Program-made: the position numbers and the translations under genes
Assembly (NCBI GenBank): GCA_011389735.1
Contig: JAABTS010000025.1
Location: 1-48,708 of the forward strand
Length of the DNA: 48,708 bases
Direction: 5' to 3'
Source: Desulfobacteraceae bacterium
Lineage (GTDB): Bacteria > Desulfobacterota > Desulfobacteria > Desulfobacterales > JAABTS01
Notes under the pieces: model-generated
Databases searched by the model: none
The model's input: the letters and a program-made list of their open reading frames with translations, nothing else
Told to the model about the DNA's origin: nothing
In this document: piece after piece, positions 1-8,078 of the stretch
Numbering within the stretch: the stretch's first letter is position 1
Layout: each line of letters begins with the position of its first letter

Positions 1-260
1 ATCCCTTTACTGTCGTGGGTTTCCTGTTTTTGTATACCTACGACTGTCGAATGGGGGTGAAAAGGCGGATCAAATTGAAAGTATTCCTTGACAAGCGCAA
101 TAGATTCCAGGAGAGAAAATGGATTGATAACCGGTATTTCAGAAATGGAGAAATTTTCAGCGGATGGTTCAGTCATCCATTTAGGCACATTCAATTGACG
201 GAAGTCATCAATACGGCAGATAAATGCCGGTTCTGGTTTATTGGTTTCATGAATAACTTG
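1..260 (-). CDS. Partial unrecognised reading frame running off the left edge
   Basis: On the minus strand there is no stop codon from position 260 to the window edge, about 86 codons, and the translation has ordinary protein composition (for example the stretch INPFSLLESIALVKEYFQF). I do not recognise the family. Possible starts are TTG at 194, GTG at 188 and ATG at 176, none with a clear ribosome binding site. Residues upstream of these starts still look protein-like, so the gene may have lost its true 5' end. The plus-strand frame over the same bases is also open but is rich in Phe, Trp and Arg and looks like the shadow. A repeat of family D lies just upstream. Whether this is an intact gene start or a remnant cannot be decided here. 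Confidence 0.4.
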
Positions 261-297
261 TCATTCGCTTTTAGATTTTGTGTATTCGTTAATTTCG

Positions 298-505
298 TAC
301 ACAATATATTGTGGTTTGGTTTTGTTATCCCGCAACATTGAACTGTTTAACGCCTGTACGAATAGTTTCTAAATACCGCTCTCAGCGGGTTTGCAACTCT
401 CGGCTTTCCTCTCCGACTGACGGGGGTTACAAACCCCCTGGAGCGCCGGGTGGTTTTCATTCAGGAGCTATCGCATCCCCCAAAACACAATATGTTGTGG
501 TGTGA
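298..505. repeat. Palindromic intergenic element, family D
   Basis: The segment is bracketed by two short palindromes, CACAATATATTGTG at the left and CACAATATGTTGTGG at the right. Inside are a CAGCGGGTTTGCAACTC segment and the hairpin GGGGGTTACAAACCCCC, followed by GGAGCGCCGG. The interior shares its theme of AACCC/GGGTT hairpins and GGAGCGCC-type words with the repeat at 26882-27054. No gene is supported here. Confidence 0.5.
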
Positions 506-848
506 AATTAAACATTATCTATATGTAAAAGCGAATGGCAAGTGAATAAGGGGCAGGAATTGCCCAAAAAGCGGATGAAAAGGATAGGTAATTTTTATGT
601 ATGAATCATTGGTATTGTGTGTTATGTTTCCAGCTCACCAGGTCGGCGGATACAGACTTGCTGACCAACGGACGGAATCCCGCCCCTCGGCGCAGAGAAA
701 AATGCCCTGTTTTAGCGAAAGGGGCGCGCGCCAAGGGCAAAAAGAGGACACCCTGCCGGTGTTGGTAGCCGGGATCGGATGATCCGGTCGAAGGCTCCGG
801 CAGGGTTTATCTCTTCATGTAAATATGTGAGAACCAAAGAGGTGCGCC
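506..848. other. Gene-free spacer with several hairpins
   Basis: No convincing gene lies between the family D repeat and the GTG at 849. Visible pairings are GGGCA/TGCCC at 551-565, GGTC/GACC and TTCC/GGAA around 625-680, TGCCC/GGGCA around 703-739 with an internal GGCGCGCGCC palindrome, and the strong hairpin at 742-815 listed separately. I compared it by memory with 6S RNA, SRP RNA, RNase P and the common riboswitch classes and found no match. It may be a small RNA or a structured leader for the gene pair that follows. Confidence 0.35.
742..815 (+). ncRNA. Long hairpin in the leader of the toxin pair
   Basis: ACCCTGCCGG at 750-759 pairs perfectly with CCGGCAGGGT at 797-806. The stem is extended by AAGAG (742-746) against CTCTT (811-815) across small internal loops. 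A nested hairpin of the form CCGG(G)ATC-ggat-GATCCGG fills the loop. It ends about 33 bases before the GTG of the next gene and has no proper T-run, so a leader structure fits better than a terminator. The function is unknown. Confidence 0.45.
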
Positions 849-1124
849 GTGACAAGAATTATTGTCGAAAAAAACGACGGTTGGACATTAAAAAAAATAC
901 AATCGTGGGTTGATCTGGAAACCGTAATCCTAAAAAAAGAGATCGGGAATATCGAAAACAAGATAAAAACGTTTGAGAATCGATACGGAAATGTCGCCAG
1001 AGACGACTTGTACGGGCAAGTCGATGACATGGACCTTCTCGAATGGGAAGGGGAGATCGAGACCATGAAGCGCCTGCGGGAAAAATTGACCCGCCTTGAC
1101 CGAATCGTTTTTGAAAATGAATGA
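849..1124 (+). CDS. Small coiled-coil protein, probable antitoxin partner of TumE
   Basis: This is a 91-residue charged helical protein. A GTG start is preceded by an AGAGG ribosome binding site six bases upstream. Residues about 25-90 are rich in Lys, Glu and Leu with a coiled-coil look. Its TGA stop abuts the ATG of the TumE-family gene without any gap, which implies co-translation. By position it is the likely antitoxin or partner, but I see no recognisable DNA-binding or antitoxin domain, so the role is inferred from context. A long hairpin in the leader could contribute to regulation. Confidence 0.7.
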   Translation: MTRIIVEKNDGWTLKKIQSWVDLETVILKKEIGNIENKIKTFENRYGNVARDDLYGQVDDMDLLEWEGEIETMKRLREKLTRLDRIVFENE

Positions 1125-1514
1125 ATGGATACGTACCTTTCAAACATGGAGCATCTGATTCGATCCTGCTTTGTCATTACCGGATATCGGTTGAACATCG
1201 AGAGAAGAACACCGGATATCGCCTTTATTCACGGGCAGATCGATTTTATCGACACATCTTCGCTCGATTTCAAGGAATTTGTCGAAATGACCGACAGTGG
1301 AATCGAGAAATACAAATACGGATACAATTACCGGAGGGGCGCCGTCGTATTGTTCAGATACGATAACGCGCATGATCCGGGAGCAAGGCGTCTGAACTCT
1401 TTTCCGCACCACAAACACATTCAAGACGGCCCTATTGAGGAGTCCCGTTCGGTGACCCTTTCAGAAGTTATTGATGAAATTCAGGACGTCATCATAAAAA
1501 AATGGGTTTTCTGA
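1125..1514 (+). CDS. TumE-family toxin (DUF6516)
   Basis: The protein has 129 residues and matches the TumE/DUF6516 family. The hallmark RTPDIAFI segment followed by G-x-I-x-FID lies near residue 28, then KYKYGYNY and FRYDNA, and the strongly conserved FPHHKH motif near residue 93. Family members are small toxins of two-gene addiction modules. The basic, His-rich motif is consistent with an RNA-directed activity, but this was not established from the sequence. The start codon directly follows the stop of the upstream 91-residue gene. The length is normal for the family and no disruption is visible. Confidence 0.8.
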   Translation: MDTYLSNMEHLIRSCFVITGYRLNIERRTPDIAFIHGQIDFIDTSSLDFKEFVEMTDSGIEKYKYGYNYRRGAVVLFRYDNAHDPGARRLNSFPHHKHIQDGPIEESRSVTLSEVIDEIQDVIIKKWVF

Positions 1515-1570
1515 TTTTGAATGCATACTCATTACATGAAAAAAACCGAAAATGACGAAAATCGTGAAAC

Positions 1571-1660
1571 GACATTCCTGAAATTGGATAGAATGGCATA
1601 ACCAGCCGGCCAACCGGCGCCTGCCCCTGCCGCTTTGTGAAATTTAATTCCTGAAAAGTG
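1571..1660. repeat. Degenerate family A palindromic repeat
   Basis: The right arm is clear: CGCTTTGTGAAATTTAATTC then CTGAAAA, closely matching the right ends of the copies at 15823, 19907 and 41951. The left arm (TTCCTGAAATTGGATA) is much decayed. The copy lies between the convergent TumE-type gene and the DUF169 gene. Confidence 0.5.
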
Positions 1661-1694
1661 AGACGGGTCGTTTATTGCCTGTAATATTCCAAAA

Positions 1695-2531
1695 TCAAGG
1701 AGTTTCTTTCCAAACCGATTTGCTTTTGTCTATCTTTTTACGAACAGTATCCCATGTTTTGGTGGTCAAAAAAGATTCGTCATATCGTTCACACATTTGA
1801 GTAAACATTTTCATGGGCATGGTGAACGAAAGTTCGTCGATTTTGTAGAATTTTCTGGCCGAAGGATCCCATCCGCCGACAACCGCCTTGTTCAATCCTT
1901 TCTGAAGGTATCTCAGGGGCCATGCTCCAAGGCCGCCGCAGGCCGCAGTCCATGGAGACGCCACAGCTTCCGGGTCGTTGGTGACGAAAGTCGCAAGTTG
2001 ATGAAGGCCGCACAGAGATTCCGGCCGGGTGAAAAAGATGACCAGTTCAGGAGTCTCGTCCGCCTGGAACAGGCTGATCGGTTTGACCGCCACAAATTGT
2101 TTCGGCGCAGGCCGGGGATCGATGAATTCAAATATATCCCTCAGATGATCCGCTGAATCGCAATACAATTCGCCTTCCATTTGTCCCGGAACGCCGCTCG
2201 ACACATAGTGAATGATCGTTTCGGTCTGAGGTTTGATAAATCCTAGCCAGAATGCGGCGCCGGGACATCCGAACCGGTCGTAACCGATATAGGCCGCGGT
2301 TTTTTTTGTGCGCGCCCGCCGGATACTACCCAGAAAACAGGAAAAGTTCCCGAAAACTTCTCCCCAATTGATTTCGTTCTTGATTTCTTTTTCACGCGTC
2401 GGCAATGGAGCCGGCTTTGGGCTGAGTCCTGATTCGGGTTCGCGATCTGTGTAAAAAAGCCCCATTGGTTCTTCGGTCAAGCCCAGGCGGTCGAGCAGTC
2501 CCTGGATACGGTCTTGGTCTAACGCTGCCAT
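1695..2531 (-). CDS. DUF169 domain protein
   Basis: The ATG at 2531 was chosen because it has a strong AGGAGG site in the leader and because the reading frame upstream of it has poor coding character. The 278-residue product resembles DUF169 proteins, which are common in anaerobic bacteria and archaea and whose function is unknown. Visible features are the N-terminal GLTEEPMGLFYTD segment, NFSCFLG near residue 63, GYDRFGCPGAAFWLGF near residue 81, and a C-terminal half with FFTRPESLCGLHQL and ACGGLGAWPL. Several cysteines are conserved-looking but no known metal motif is evident. No membrane segment or signal peptide is seen. It is the last gene of the minus-strand series, and a family A arm sits in its leader. 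Confidence 0.7.
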   Translation of the reverse strand: MAALDQDRIQGLLDRLGLTEEPMGLFYTDREPESGLSPKPAPLPTREKEIKNEINWGEVFGNFSCFLGSIRRARTKKTAAYIGYDRFGCPGAAFWLGFIKPQTETIIHYVSSGVPGQMEGELYCDSADHLRDIFEFIDPRPAPKQFVAVKPISLFQADETPELVIFFTRPESLCGLHQLATFVTNDPEAVASPWTAACGGLGAWPLRYLQKGLNKAVVGGWDPSARKFYKIDELSFTMPMKMFTQMCERYDESFLTTKTWDTVRKKIDKSKSVWKETP

Positions 2532-2542
2532 GATTGTCCTCC

Positions 2543-2562
2543 TTATTTTCTGAAAACCTGTA
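2543..2562. repeat. Solo family A arm in the leader of the DUF169 gene
   Basis: TTATTTTCTGAAAACCTGTA matches the right end of the family A repeats (consensus ATTTCTGAAAACCTGTA). There is no partner arm nearby. It overlaps the region just upstream of the ribosome binding site of the DUF169 gene. Confidence 0.5.
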
Positions 2563-2630
2563 TGTTGCGAATCCGTTGGCGAAAACGGCCGGGAACGGAA
2601 ATGCGATGTAAAAACCAAAATGGTTATATA

Positions 2631-3392
2631 TCAGAAAAGGGTGGAATACGTCAATTTCATGATGGTCAGAGCCACGATGCTTAGAAAAAAAATCCGAATG
2701 AACCGGACGCCTTTTCGGATCATCAATGTCGATCCGATAACGGCGCCGAAAAGCTGTCCCGCGCCCATCACGATTCCCGCCGAAAAAAGCACGTTGCCGC
2801 CGATGACAAACGCTGTCAATGATACGATATTGCTCGTAAAATTCATGATTTTCGTATAGGCGGTGGCTTTTTTCAGGTTGTTTCCGAGAAACATAACAAA
2901 GGCCACGGCCCAGAACGACCCTGTGCCGGGGCCGAAAAAACCGTCGTAAAATCCAAGGCCCAGTCCGAAAACTATGAAAAAGGAAATTACGGGCATGGCG
3001 GCGAGCCGGTCCGATACCCCGAATTGCGGGGAGAACAGAGTGTAAAAAAAGACGGCGATGAGTAACACCGGAATCAGATAATTTAGAAAATCCGTGGGTA
3101 AAAGCTGGATTGTGAAGGTTCCGGCCGCGGCTCCGACGGCGGTGAAAACGATCCCAGGAACCGCCTGCCGGATTTCCGCCAGTCCTTCCCGGCAATAGTT
3201 GACCGTGGCGGTGAAGCTTCCGAAAGAACTTTGAAGCTTGTTGGTTCCCAGGGCGAGATGAGGCGGAATGCCACAGGCCAGCAACGTGGGGACGGAAATC
3301 AATCCGCCGCCGCCCGCGATGGAATCCACAAATCCGGCCAGACCGCCCGCAAAAAAAAGAATGATATAGGTAGTGAGTGAAAGCGGTTCCAA
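2631..3392 (-). CDS. TauE/SafE-family membrane exporter
   Basis: This 253-residue inner-membrane protein has about eight hydrophobic segments. The N-terminal repeat carries GGLAGFVDSIAGGGGLISVP and LGTNKLQSSFGS, the hallmark of the TauE/SafE (DUF81) family. The second half repeats the theme with GFYDGFFGPGTGSFW. Family members export or import sulfite, sulfonates or related anions; the substrate cannot be read from the sequence, though sulfite would suit a sulfur-metabolising host. The ATG at 3392 places the first membrane helix at once, as is usual. It lies about 100 bases upstream of the DUF169 gene on the same strand, so co-transcription is possible. Confidence 0.88.
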   Translation of the reverse strand: MEPLSLTTYIILFFAGGLAGFVDSIAGGGGLISVPTLLACGIPPHLALGTNKLQSSFGSFTATVNYCREGLAEIRQAVPGIVFTAVGAAAGTFTIQLLPTDFLNYLIPVLLIAVFFYTLFSPQFGVSDRLAAMPVISFFIVFGLGLGFYDGFFGPGTGSFWAVAFVMFLGNNLKKATAYTKIMNFTSNIVSLTAFVIGGNVLFSAGIVMGAGQLFGAVIGSTLMIRKGVRFIRIFFLSIVALTIMKLTYSTLF

Positions 3393-3594
3393 TGTGACGG
3401 GGGTTCCTTTTTTGGAGATGGGAATTCTGAATATTTATCTGTAACGCCCTGATATTAAAGTAAATTATGGTGATCGGGCGGGCGGGGCGCGTACAGGCCG
3501 CAATGGATTGACGCTGCGGCGGGGTCGCCATAAACAAACGGCCGCATAAAAAACACCGCCGGATATATTTCAATGAAAATCAACAGCAAATCGG

Positions 3595-5895
3595 CTATTT
3601 GGACGTCATCACCCAGGCGCCGTCCCATTCGTCGCCCGGCGGATTTTCCATATAATGCCGGCATCGTTCGACGTACAAATGAGAGACCTTGTCGTTTTTG
3701 TTGTATTCGAGCGACTGGTTGAATGACACCAGCGCTTTTTCCCAATTGGCGTCCCGGTAGTGTTTGAGTCCGTTTCTGAAATGCAGTAAAAGTTCCATCA
3801 TATTGGGGAAAGTTTCTTCCGTATGATAGTCCAGGACTTCGAAAATGCCGATCGGTTCGGTTTTTCCCTTTACGATGACGCGGTCGATTTCCCGGGTGGT
3901 GTAAGACCGTTTCAGTTTTTTGACGGTGTTTTCACTGATCAGAATCCGCGTGGAATAGATTTTACAGGCGCTTTCCAGGCGGGAGGCGATATTGACGCCG
4001 TCTCCGATACAGGTGTAATCCATGCGTTTCGGCGAACCGATATTGCCGGTTACGATCATGTCTGTGCAGATGCCGATGCCCATGTCCACGATTTTTTTCC
4101 CGTGGGCCACACGTTCCTTGTTCCATTGGATCAGCTCGTTGATCATGCTGATGGCGGCTCGGACAGACCGGTCTTCGTCATCTTCGTGGGGGATGGGCAG
4201 TCCGAAAGCCGCCATGATGGCGTCGCCGATGAACTTATCGAGCATTCCGCCTTCTTTTTGGATACATTCGACCATGAGGGTGAAATATTCGTTGAGGAGG
4301 GAAACGGTTCCCTGGGCGCCGAGTTCTTCGGTCAGGGTTGTGAAACCCCGGATATCGGAAAACAGGCATGTGGCGAACACGCTTTTGCCGCCGAGGATAT
4401 CGTCGCCGCCCGCCAGAAGTTTATCGGCAAGCCCCGGGTCCATGTACCTGGACATTGTCGATTTCATCCGTTTTTCATTGCTGATGTCTTCGATCATGAT
4501 CATTGTGCCGAGCTTTTTGCTTTCCACGCTGCGAAGCGGCACCACGGTGATATTCACTGAAATCTTTTCACCGCCGAATTCCAGTTCGGCGTCCATTGTT
4601 ACTTCCGATGTCTGAGTTTCCTCGATTCGATTGATTTTTTCCAGAATCCAGGCGTTGGCGCCTTTGAAGAAATCTTCGGCTTTACGTTCCAGTATGGCGT
4701 CGGGATTGATCTGCATGATTCTGAGGCCGGCGGTGTTGCAGGTAATGATTTTTCCGTCCTCGTTCAAGGTGATGACGCCGTTGGTCATACTTTCGAGCAT
4801 GCTTTCGCTGTAGTTTTTCATGTTCTGCACATCGTCGAACAGCTTGGCGTTTTCGAGGGCTATGGACACCTGCGCGGTAAAAGCTCGGAGCCGGAATTCG
4901 TCTTCGTCCGTGAACGGGCCGCCCCGTTTGTTCAAAACCTGAGTTACCCCGATAACCTTTCCTTTTTTGTTGACGACCGGGACACAAAGTACGGATCGTG
5001 TAAAATAGCCTGTTTTTTGATCGAACGACGGATTGAATCGAAGATCGGCGTAGGCGTGGGGAATATTGACGGATTCTCCGGATGTGAAAACGGCGCCGGC
5101 GATTCCGAGATGGTTCGGCAGGCGGATTTGTTCCGCTCCAAGCCCTTCGCCGACCTGGGAAAAGAGTTCATTGGTTTTCTCATCGTTCAAAAAGAGCGTG
5201 GACCGTTCGGAATTCAACATTTTCGTAGCCTGGGACATAACCTTTTGCAGGATGGCGCCCAGATCGATTTCGGAGATAACATCGGAAACGACATCGAAAA
5301 ATTCCATTTCCTGAAGGCGCGCCTTTTTCATATGTTCCACGATTTGAGTGGTTTGAAGGGCGACGGCGGCCTGGCTTGTTATGGCGACGAGGAGTTCGAG
5401 GTCGTCTTGAGTGAAATCCCCCTCCCGTTTGTTCAACGCCTGGGCCACGCCGATAACTTCGGATTTGACTGTCTTGATAGGGACGCATAAGACACTTCGA
5501 GTCGTATAACCGGTTTTTTGGTCGATCGATGGGTTGAAATGCTCGTTATTATAAGCGTCGTGTACGATGATCGGTTCTCCGGTGGAAAAAACGAGCCCCG
5601 CGATTCCGCTTTTTTCAAGAATCCGGATTTCCCGTTTAAAGGTGCCGTGGGCGACGCGGGAATAAAGTTCATCGGTTTCCGGGTCGTTGAGAAAAATGGT
5701 GCATCTTTCGGCGCCGGTTTCCGTGGTGATGATGTCCATCAAGGCTTCGAGCATCTGATCTAATGTTTCGAAGGCCGCCAGACGTTTTGAAATGTTCAGC
5801 AGCTTCAACGCCTGATTCAGTTCGGAAACTTTTTCGAACTCTTGAGATTTTTGGTTTTGGTCTATTTGGGGGCTTTGAAGATTATCGGTTTGCAT
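3595..5895 (-). CDS. Class III adenylate cyclase with two GAF domains and a PAS domain
   Basis: The 766-residue protein is predicted soluble. GAF domains lie at about 45-185 and 205-355, PAS at about 365-475, the class III cyclase catalytic domain at about 505-685, and a TPR-like tail at 700-766. Metal-binding Asp514 (FSDIRGF) and Asp558 (FIGDAIM), purine-specifying Lys554 and Asp626, and transition-state Asn635 and Arg639 are all present, so it should be active and make cAMP. The second GAF carries a full N-K-Xn-F-X3-D-E motif (Asn322, Lys323, Phe328, Asp332, Glu333), typical of GAFs that bind cyclic nucleotides; the first has it imperfectly (Asn155, Lys156, Phe161). Feedback by cAMP or cGMP is therefore plausible. 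Its ATG, with AGAGGAAG upstream, overlaps the end of the coiled-coil gene by 14 bases. Confidence 0.92.
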   Translation of the reverse strand: MQTDNLQSPQIDQNQKSQEFEKVSELNQALKLLNISKRLAAFETLDQMLEALMDIITTETGAERCTIFLNDPETDELYSRVAHGTFKREIRILEKSGIAGLVFSTGEPIIVHDAYNNEHFNPSIDQKTGYTTRSVLCVPIKTVKSEVIGVAQALNKREGDFTQDDLELLVAITSQAAVALQTTQIVEHMKKARLQEMEFFDVVSDVISEIDLGAILQKVMSQATKMLNSERSTLFLNDEKTNELFSQVGEGLGAEQIRLPNHLGIAGAVFTSGESVNIPHAYADLRFNPSFDQKTGYFTRSVLCVPVVNKKGKVIGVTQVLNKRGGPFTDEDEFRLRAFTAQVSIALENAKLFDDVQNMKNYSESMLESMTNGVITLNEDGKIITCNTAGLRIMQINPDAILERKAEDFFKGANAWILEKINRIEETQTSEVTMDAELEFGGEKISVNITVVPLRSVESKKLGTMIMIEDISNEKRMKSTMSRYMDPGLADKLLAGGDDILGGKSVFATCLFSDIRGFTTLTEELGAQGTVSLLNEYFTLMVECIQKEGGMLDKFIGDAIMAAFGLPIPHEDDEDRSVRAAISMINELIQWNKERVAHGKKIVDMGIGICTDMIVTGNIGSPKRMDYTCIGDGVNIASRLESACKIYSTRILISENTVKKLKRSYTTREIDRVIVKGKTEPIGIFEVLDYHTEETFPNMMELLLHFRNGLKHYRDANWEKALVSFNQSLEYNKNDKVSHLYVERCRHYMENPPGDEWDGAWVMTSK

Positions 5896-6778
5896 AAGCT
5901 TCCTCTAATTGGTTGCGAAGGGTTTTTATGCCGGCTTGAAGATGGTTGATTTCCTCTTGCGCCGCTTGTTTCTCTTTGAAAAGCGTGTCCTGATATTTCA
6001 ATTTATTGATTTCCAGTTCCTCGCGTAAAATTGCGATTGTCTGTTTGAGCTGTTTTATTTCGCCGGAAGTGGCCGACTCCATCTCCAGAATCGCCTGCTG
6101 TTTATCCGCCGTCATGAATTCTAGCCTGCCTCGGAGCTCGGCTATGGTCAGCTTGAACTGAGCGGTTTCGCCCTGTGATGAATAGGCCGCTTCCCGGATC
6201 GCCTCCCGGGTGTCCACTTCCATGACCTCCATCCGGGATCGCAATTCGGCAATGGTCGATTTCAGTTGTGTAATTTCACCCTGGGCGTCAGCAGTCGTCT
6301 TTTGAACCAGCTCCCGCTTTTCCGTTTCAGCCGATTCCAGACGCTCCCGCAATTCCGCAATGGTCGATTTGAGTTGAGAGATTTCACTTTCGGCGTCGGA
6401 TAACACCGCACGGATGCTTTCCTCTTTATCCGTTTCCATGTATTCCAGTTTGTTTCGAAGTTCGCCGATGGTCGATTTGAGCTGCATGTTTTCCGTCGAC
6501 AGCGTGCTTTCCGCCTCCCGTATAAATTTTTCCCGTTCAGATTCGGCTTTTTCAAGCTCTTTTCGAAGTTCCTGAATGGTTGAATGAAGATAGGTGATTT
6601 CTTTCCGGTTTTCCGCTGTCGCCGCTTTGATCTTTAAATCTCTGTCTGCGTGAAGGGTTTCCAGTTTTCGCCGAAGTTCGATGATCGTATCTTTAAGGTG
6701 CTTGTTTTCGGATTCTACACTCTCCTTATCATCGGTTTCCCGGTTCAAGAGCGCATTGTTTGTATGATGTTCGGTCAT
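5882..6778 (-). CDS. Long coiled-coil protein built of 36-residue repeats
   Basis: This 298-residue protein has no signal peptide or membrane segment and is almost wholly helical. From about residue 30 the sequence is seven and a half tandem repeats of exactly 36 residues, each starting TI-x-ELR-x-(K/R)-LE and ending E-I-x-x-LKS. Thirty-six residues equal ten turns of an undistorted alpha helix, so each repeat presents the same face. The gene overlaps the cyclase start by 14 bases (its stop lies inside the cyclase coding region), which implies translational coupling and a shared task, perhaps as a scaffold or partner of the cyclase. I know no named family for it; the function is inference. 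Confidence 0.75.
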   Translation of the reverse strand: MTEHHTNNALLNRETDDKESVESENKHLKDTIIELRRKLETLHADRDLKIKAATAENRKEITYLHSTIQELRKELEKAESEREKFIREAESTLSTENMQLKSTIGELRNKLEYMETDKEESIRAVLSDAESEISQLKSTIAELRERLESAETEKRELVQKTTADAQGEITQLKSTIAELRSRMEVMEVDTREAIREAAYSSQGETAQFKLTIAELRGRLEFMTADKQQAILEMESATSGEIKQLKQTIAILREELEINKLKYQDTLFKEKQAAQEEINHLQAGIKTLRNQLEEAYANR

Positions 6779-6820
6779 GTTACAATCGTCCGGCTATCGA
6801 AGATCCATTTATTGGGTTTA

Positions 6821-6857
6821 CGCCTGAACACCGGTTTCAAGCCGGTCATGTCAGGCG
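6821..6857. repeat. Isolated hairpin
   Basis: CGCCTGA at 6821-6827 pairs with TCAGGCG at 6851-6857, and inside it ACCGG pairs with CCGGT around the loop TTTCAAG. No T-run follows on either strand. It lies between the NrtR-like gene and the coiled-coil/cyclase pair, so it could be a leader structure or a REP-like sequence. Confidence 0.45.
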
Positions 6858-6996
6858 ATTGAAAAACAGGCGTAAATGTTCGGATTGAGTGATCGCCATT
6901 CATTACACGTAAATCCGGATAAGTGTCAAGCGTGAATCGTTCCACGCAGACGGGTCTGTTATTTTTTTCGAAAAAACCCGGCGATTTACGGTTCGA

Positions 6997-7716
6997 TCAC
7001 ACAAAATCGCGATCCTGGGCGTAAACGCCATCCTGCGTGAATCGATACAAATGCGGGGGCCGGCCGCCTTTTTTCCCGACCGCCTCCTGAAGCACGTCAG
7101 TCTGCTCGATCAATTTGATTTTCAGCAGCTTATTCCGGAAATTGGAACGGTTCAGGGAATGCCCCAGAAATGCTTCATAAACCTCTTGAAGAGCTTCGAT
7201 CCTGAAATATTCCGGTAAAAACGCTTTTGCAATATTGGTGTAACGCAGCTTTCCTTTGACACGGGTGATCGCGGTTCTTAAAATAAGGTGATGATCGAAC
7301 GGCAGATCCCCTTCTCTAATGTTCGCCGCCGGTTCCCGAAATTTTTCATACCGGGCCGCCGTATCTGCTTGAATAAGGCCGATGTAGGCGATACTGACGG
7401 TTCGGCCCCGAGGGTCCCGGTGAAGCCCGTCAAAGGCGGCCAGTTGATCTAAATATACTCTTTCATTGGAGGCCGGGTCGCCGATACGTTCTTTGAGCGC
7501 TCTTATAGCCGCTGCTTCAAGGGTTTCATCGGTTCTGACCGCCACGCCGGGCAGGGCCCGGGCGCCCTTGTAAGGCTCTTTGTCTCTCGTATATAGAACT
7601 ACTGAAAGCGAGCCCCGGTAAATTCCCAGTAGCACTACATCGACGGATAAAATCGGTCTTTCAAGTTTTACTGGTCGCGTGGTTGTGTTCATGTGTTTTC
7701 CAGTTATTTTTTTCAT
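6997..7716 (-). CDS. NrtR-like transcription factor (Nudix plus winged helix)
   Basis: The protein has 239 residues, or 231 if the second ATG at 7692 is used. An N-terminal Nudix fold (about 20-150) is followed by a winged-helix domain (about 160-235) with GRPPHLYRF, the architecture of NrtR regulators of NAD metabolism. The Nudix box is degenerate: after LPGVAVRTDETLEAAAI it reads RALKERIG instead of REXXEE, so hydrolysis is probably lost and the domain acts as a ligand sensor, as in known NrtR proteins that sense ADP-ribose. No NAD synthesis gene is adjacent, so its targets lie elsewhere or it regulates another sugar-nucleotide pathway. It appears to be transcribed alone. Confidence 0.8.
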   Translation of the reverse strand: MKKITGKHMNTTTRPVKLERPILSVDVVLLGIYRGSLSVVLYTRDKEPYKGARALPGVAVRTDETLEAAAIRALKERIGDPASNERVYLDQLAAFDGLHRDPRGRTVSIAYIGLIQADTAARYEKFREPAANIREGDLPFDHHLILRTAITRVKGKLRYTNIAKAFLPEYFRIEALQEVYEAFLGHSLNRSNFRNKLLKIKLIEQTDVLQEAVGKKGGRPPHLYRFTQDGVYAQDRDFV

Positions 7717-8078
7717 GAATCGTCTTGGGAAATCGTCATGAACGAGATTTGCGGTTTCTTATTGAATCGGGCTTCCGGCGTATTTAGACTCCCGAATATC
7801 CGGCGCATTCTGATGTTTTCCGCCGTTTTCGTTCAAGAAAAAAGTTGACGGGTTCCCTAAAATGATTATTCGTATTGAATTCCTTATTATCGTTGAATGA
7901 CCGGTTTGACAAGAAAAATCCGAACAGGCGGTTTTGATATTGATTTTTTCCATTCAGGTGATATAGCCTTCCTGAATTTTTATCGCGAAAAATACATTTT
8001 CATGATCGGGAGCGAACCATTCGATCATGAAGGTATATTTCTGCAAGACGTATATATATAACCAAAGGCGGGTAAATA
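7717..8078. other. Divergent spacer between the NrtR-like gene and phoH
   Basis: About 360 bases without a supported gene separate two divergent genes, so promoters for both must lie here. A TTGACA is visible at 7906-7911, but the nearest TATAAT-like box is too distant to call a promoter with confidence. AT-rich runs occur at 8050-8060. No member of the palindromic repeat families was seen. Confidence 0.4.

Noticed and set aside
506-848. 6S RNA, SRP RNA, RNase P RNA or a known riboswitch in the hairpin-rich spacer
   Set aside because: None of the conserved motifs of these RNAs could be found. It is reported only as an unexplained structured stretch.
2392-3573. A 393-codon minus-strand frame across the TauE/SafE gene
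   Set aside because: It is an alternate frame over a clear membrane protein and part of the DUF169 gene. It is Arg- and His-rich and has no family match.
3823-4560. A 245-codon plus-strand frame within the cyclase gene
   Set aside because: It lies antisense to the catalytic and PAS domains, whose residues are all conserved. The frame is rich in His, Phe and Asp as expected for a shadow.
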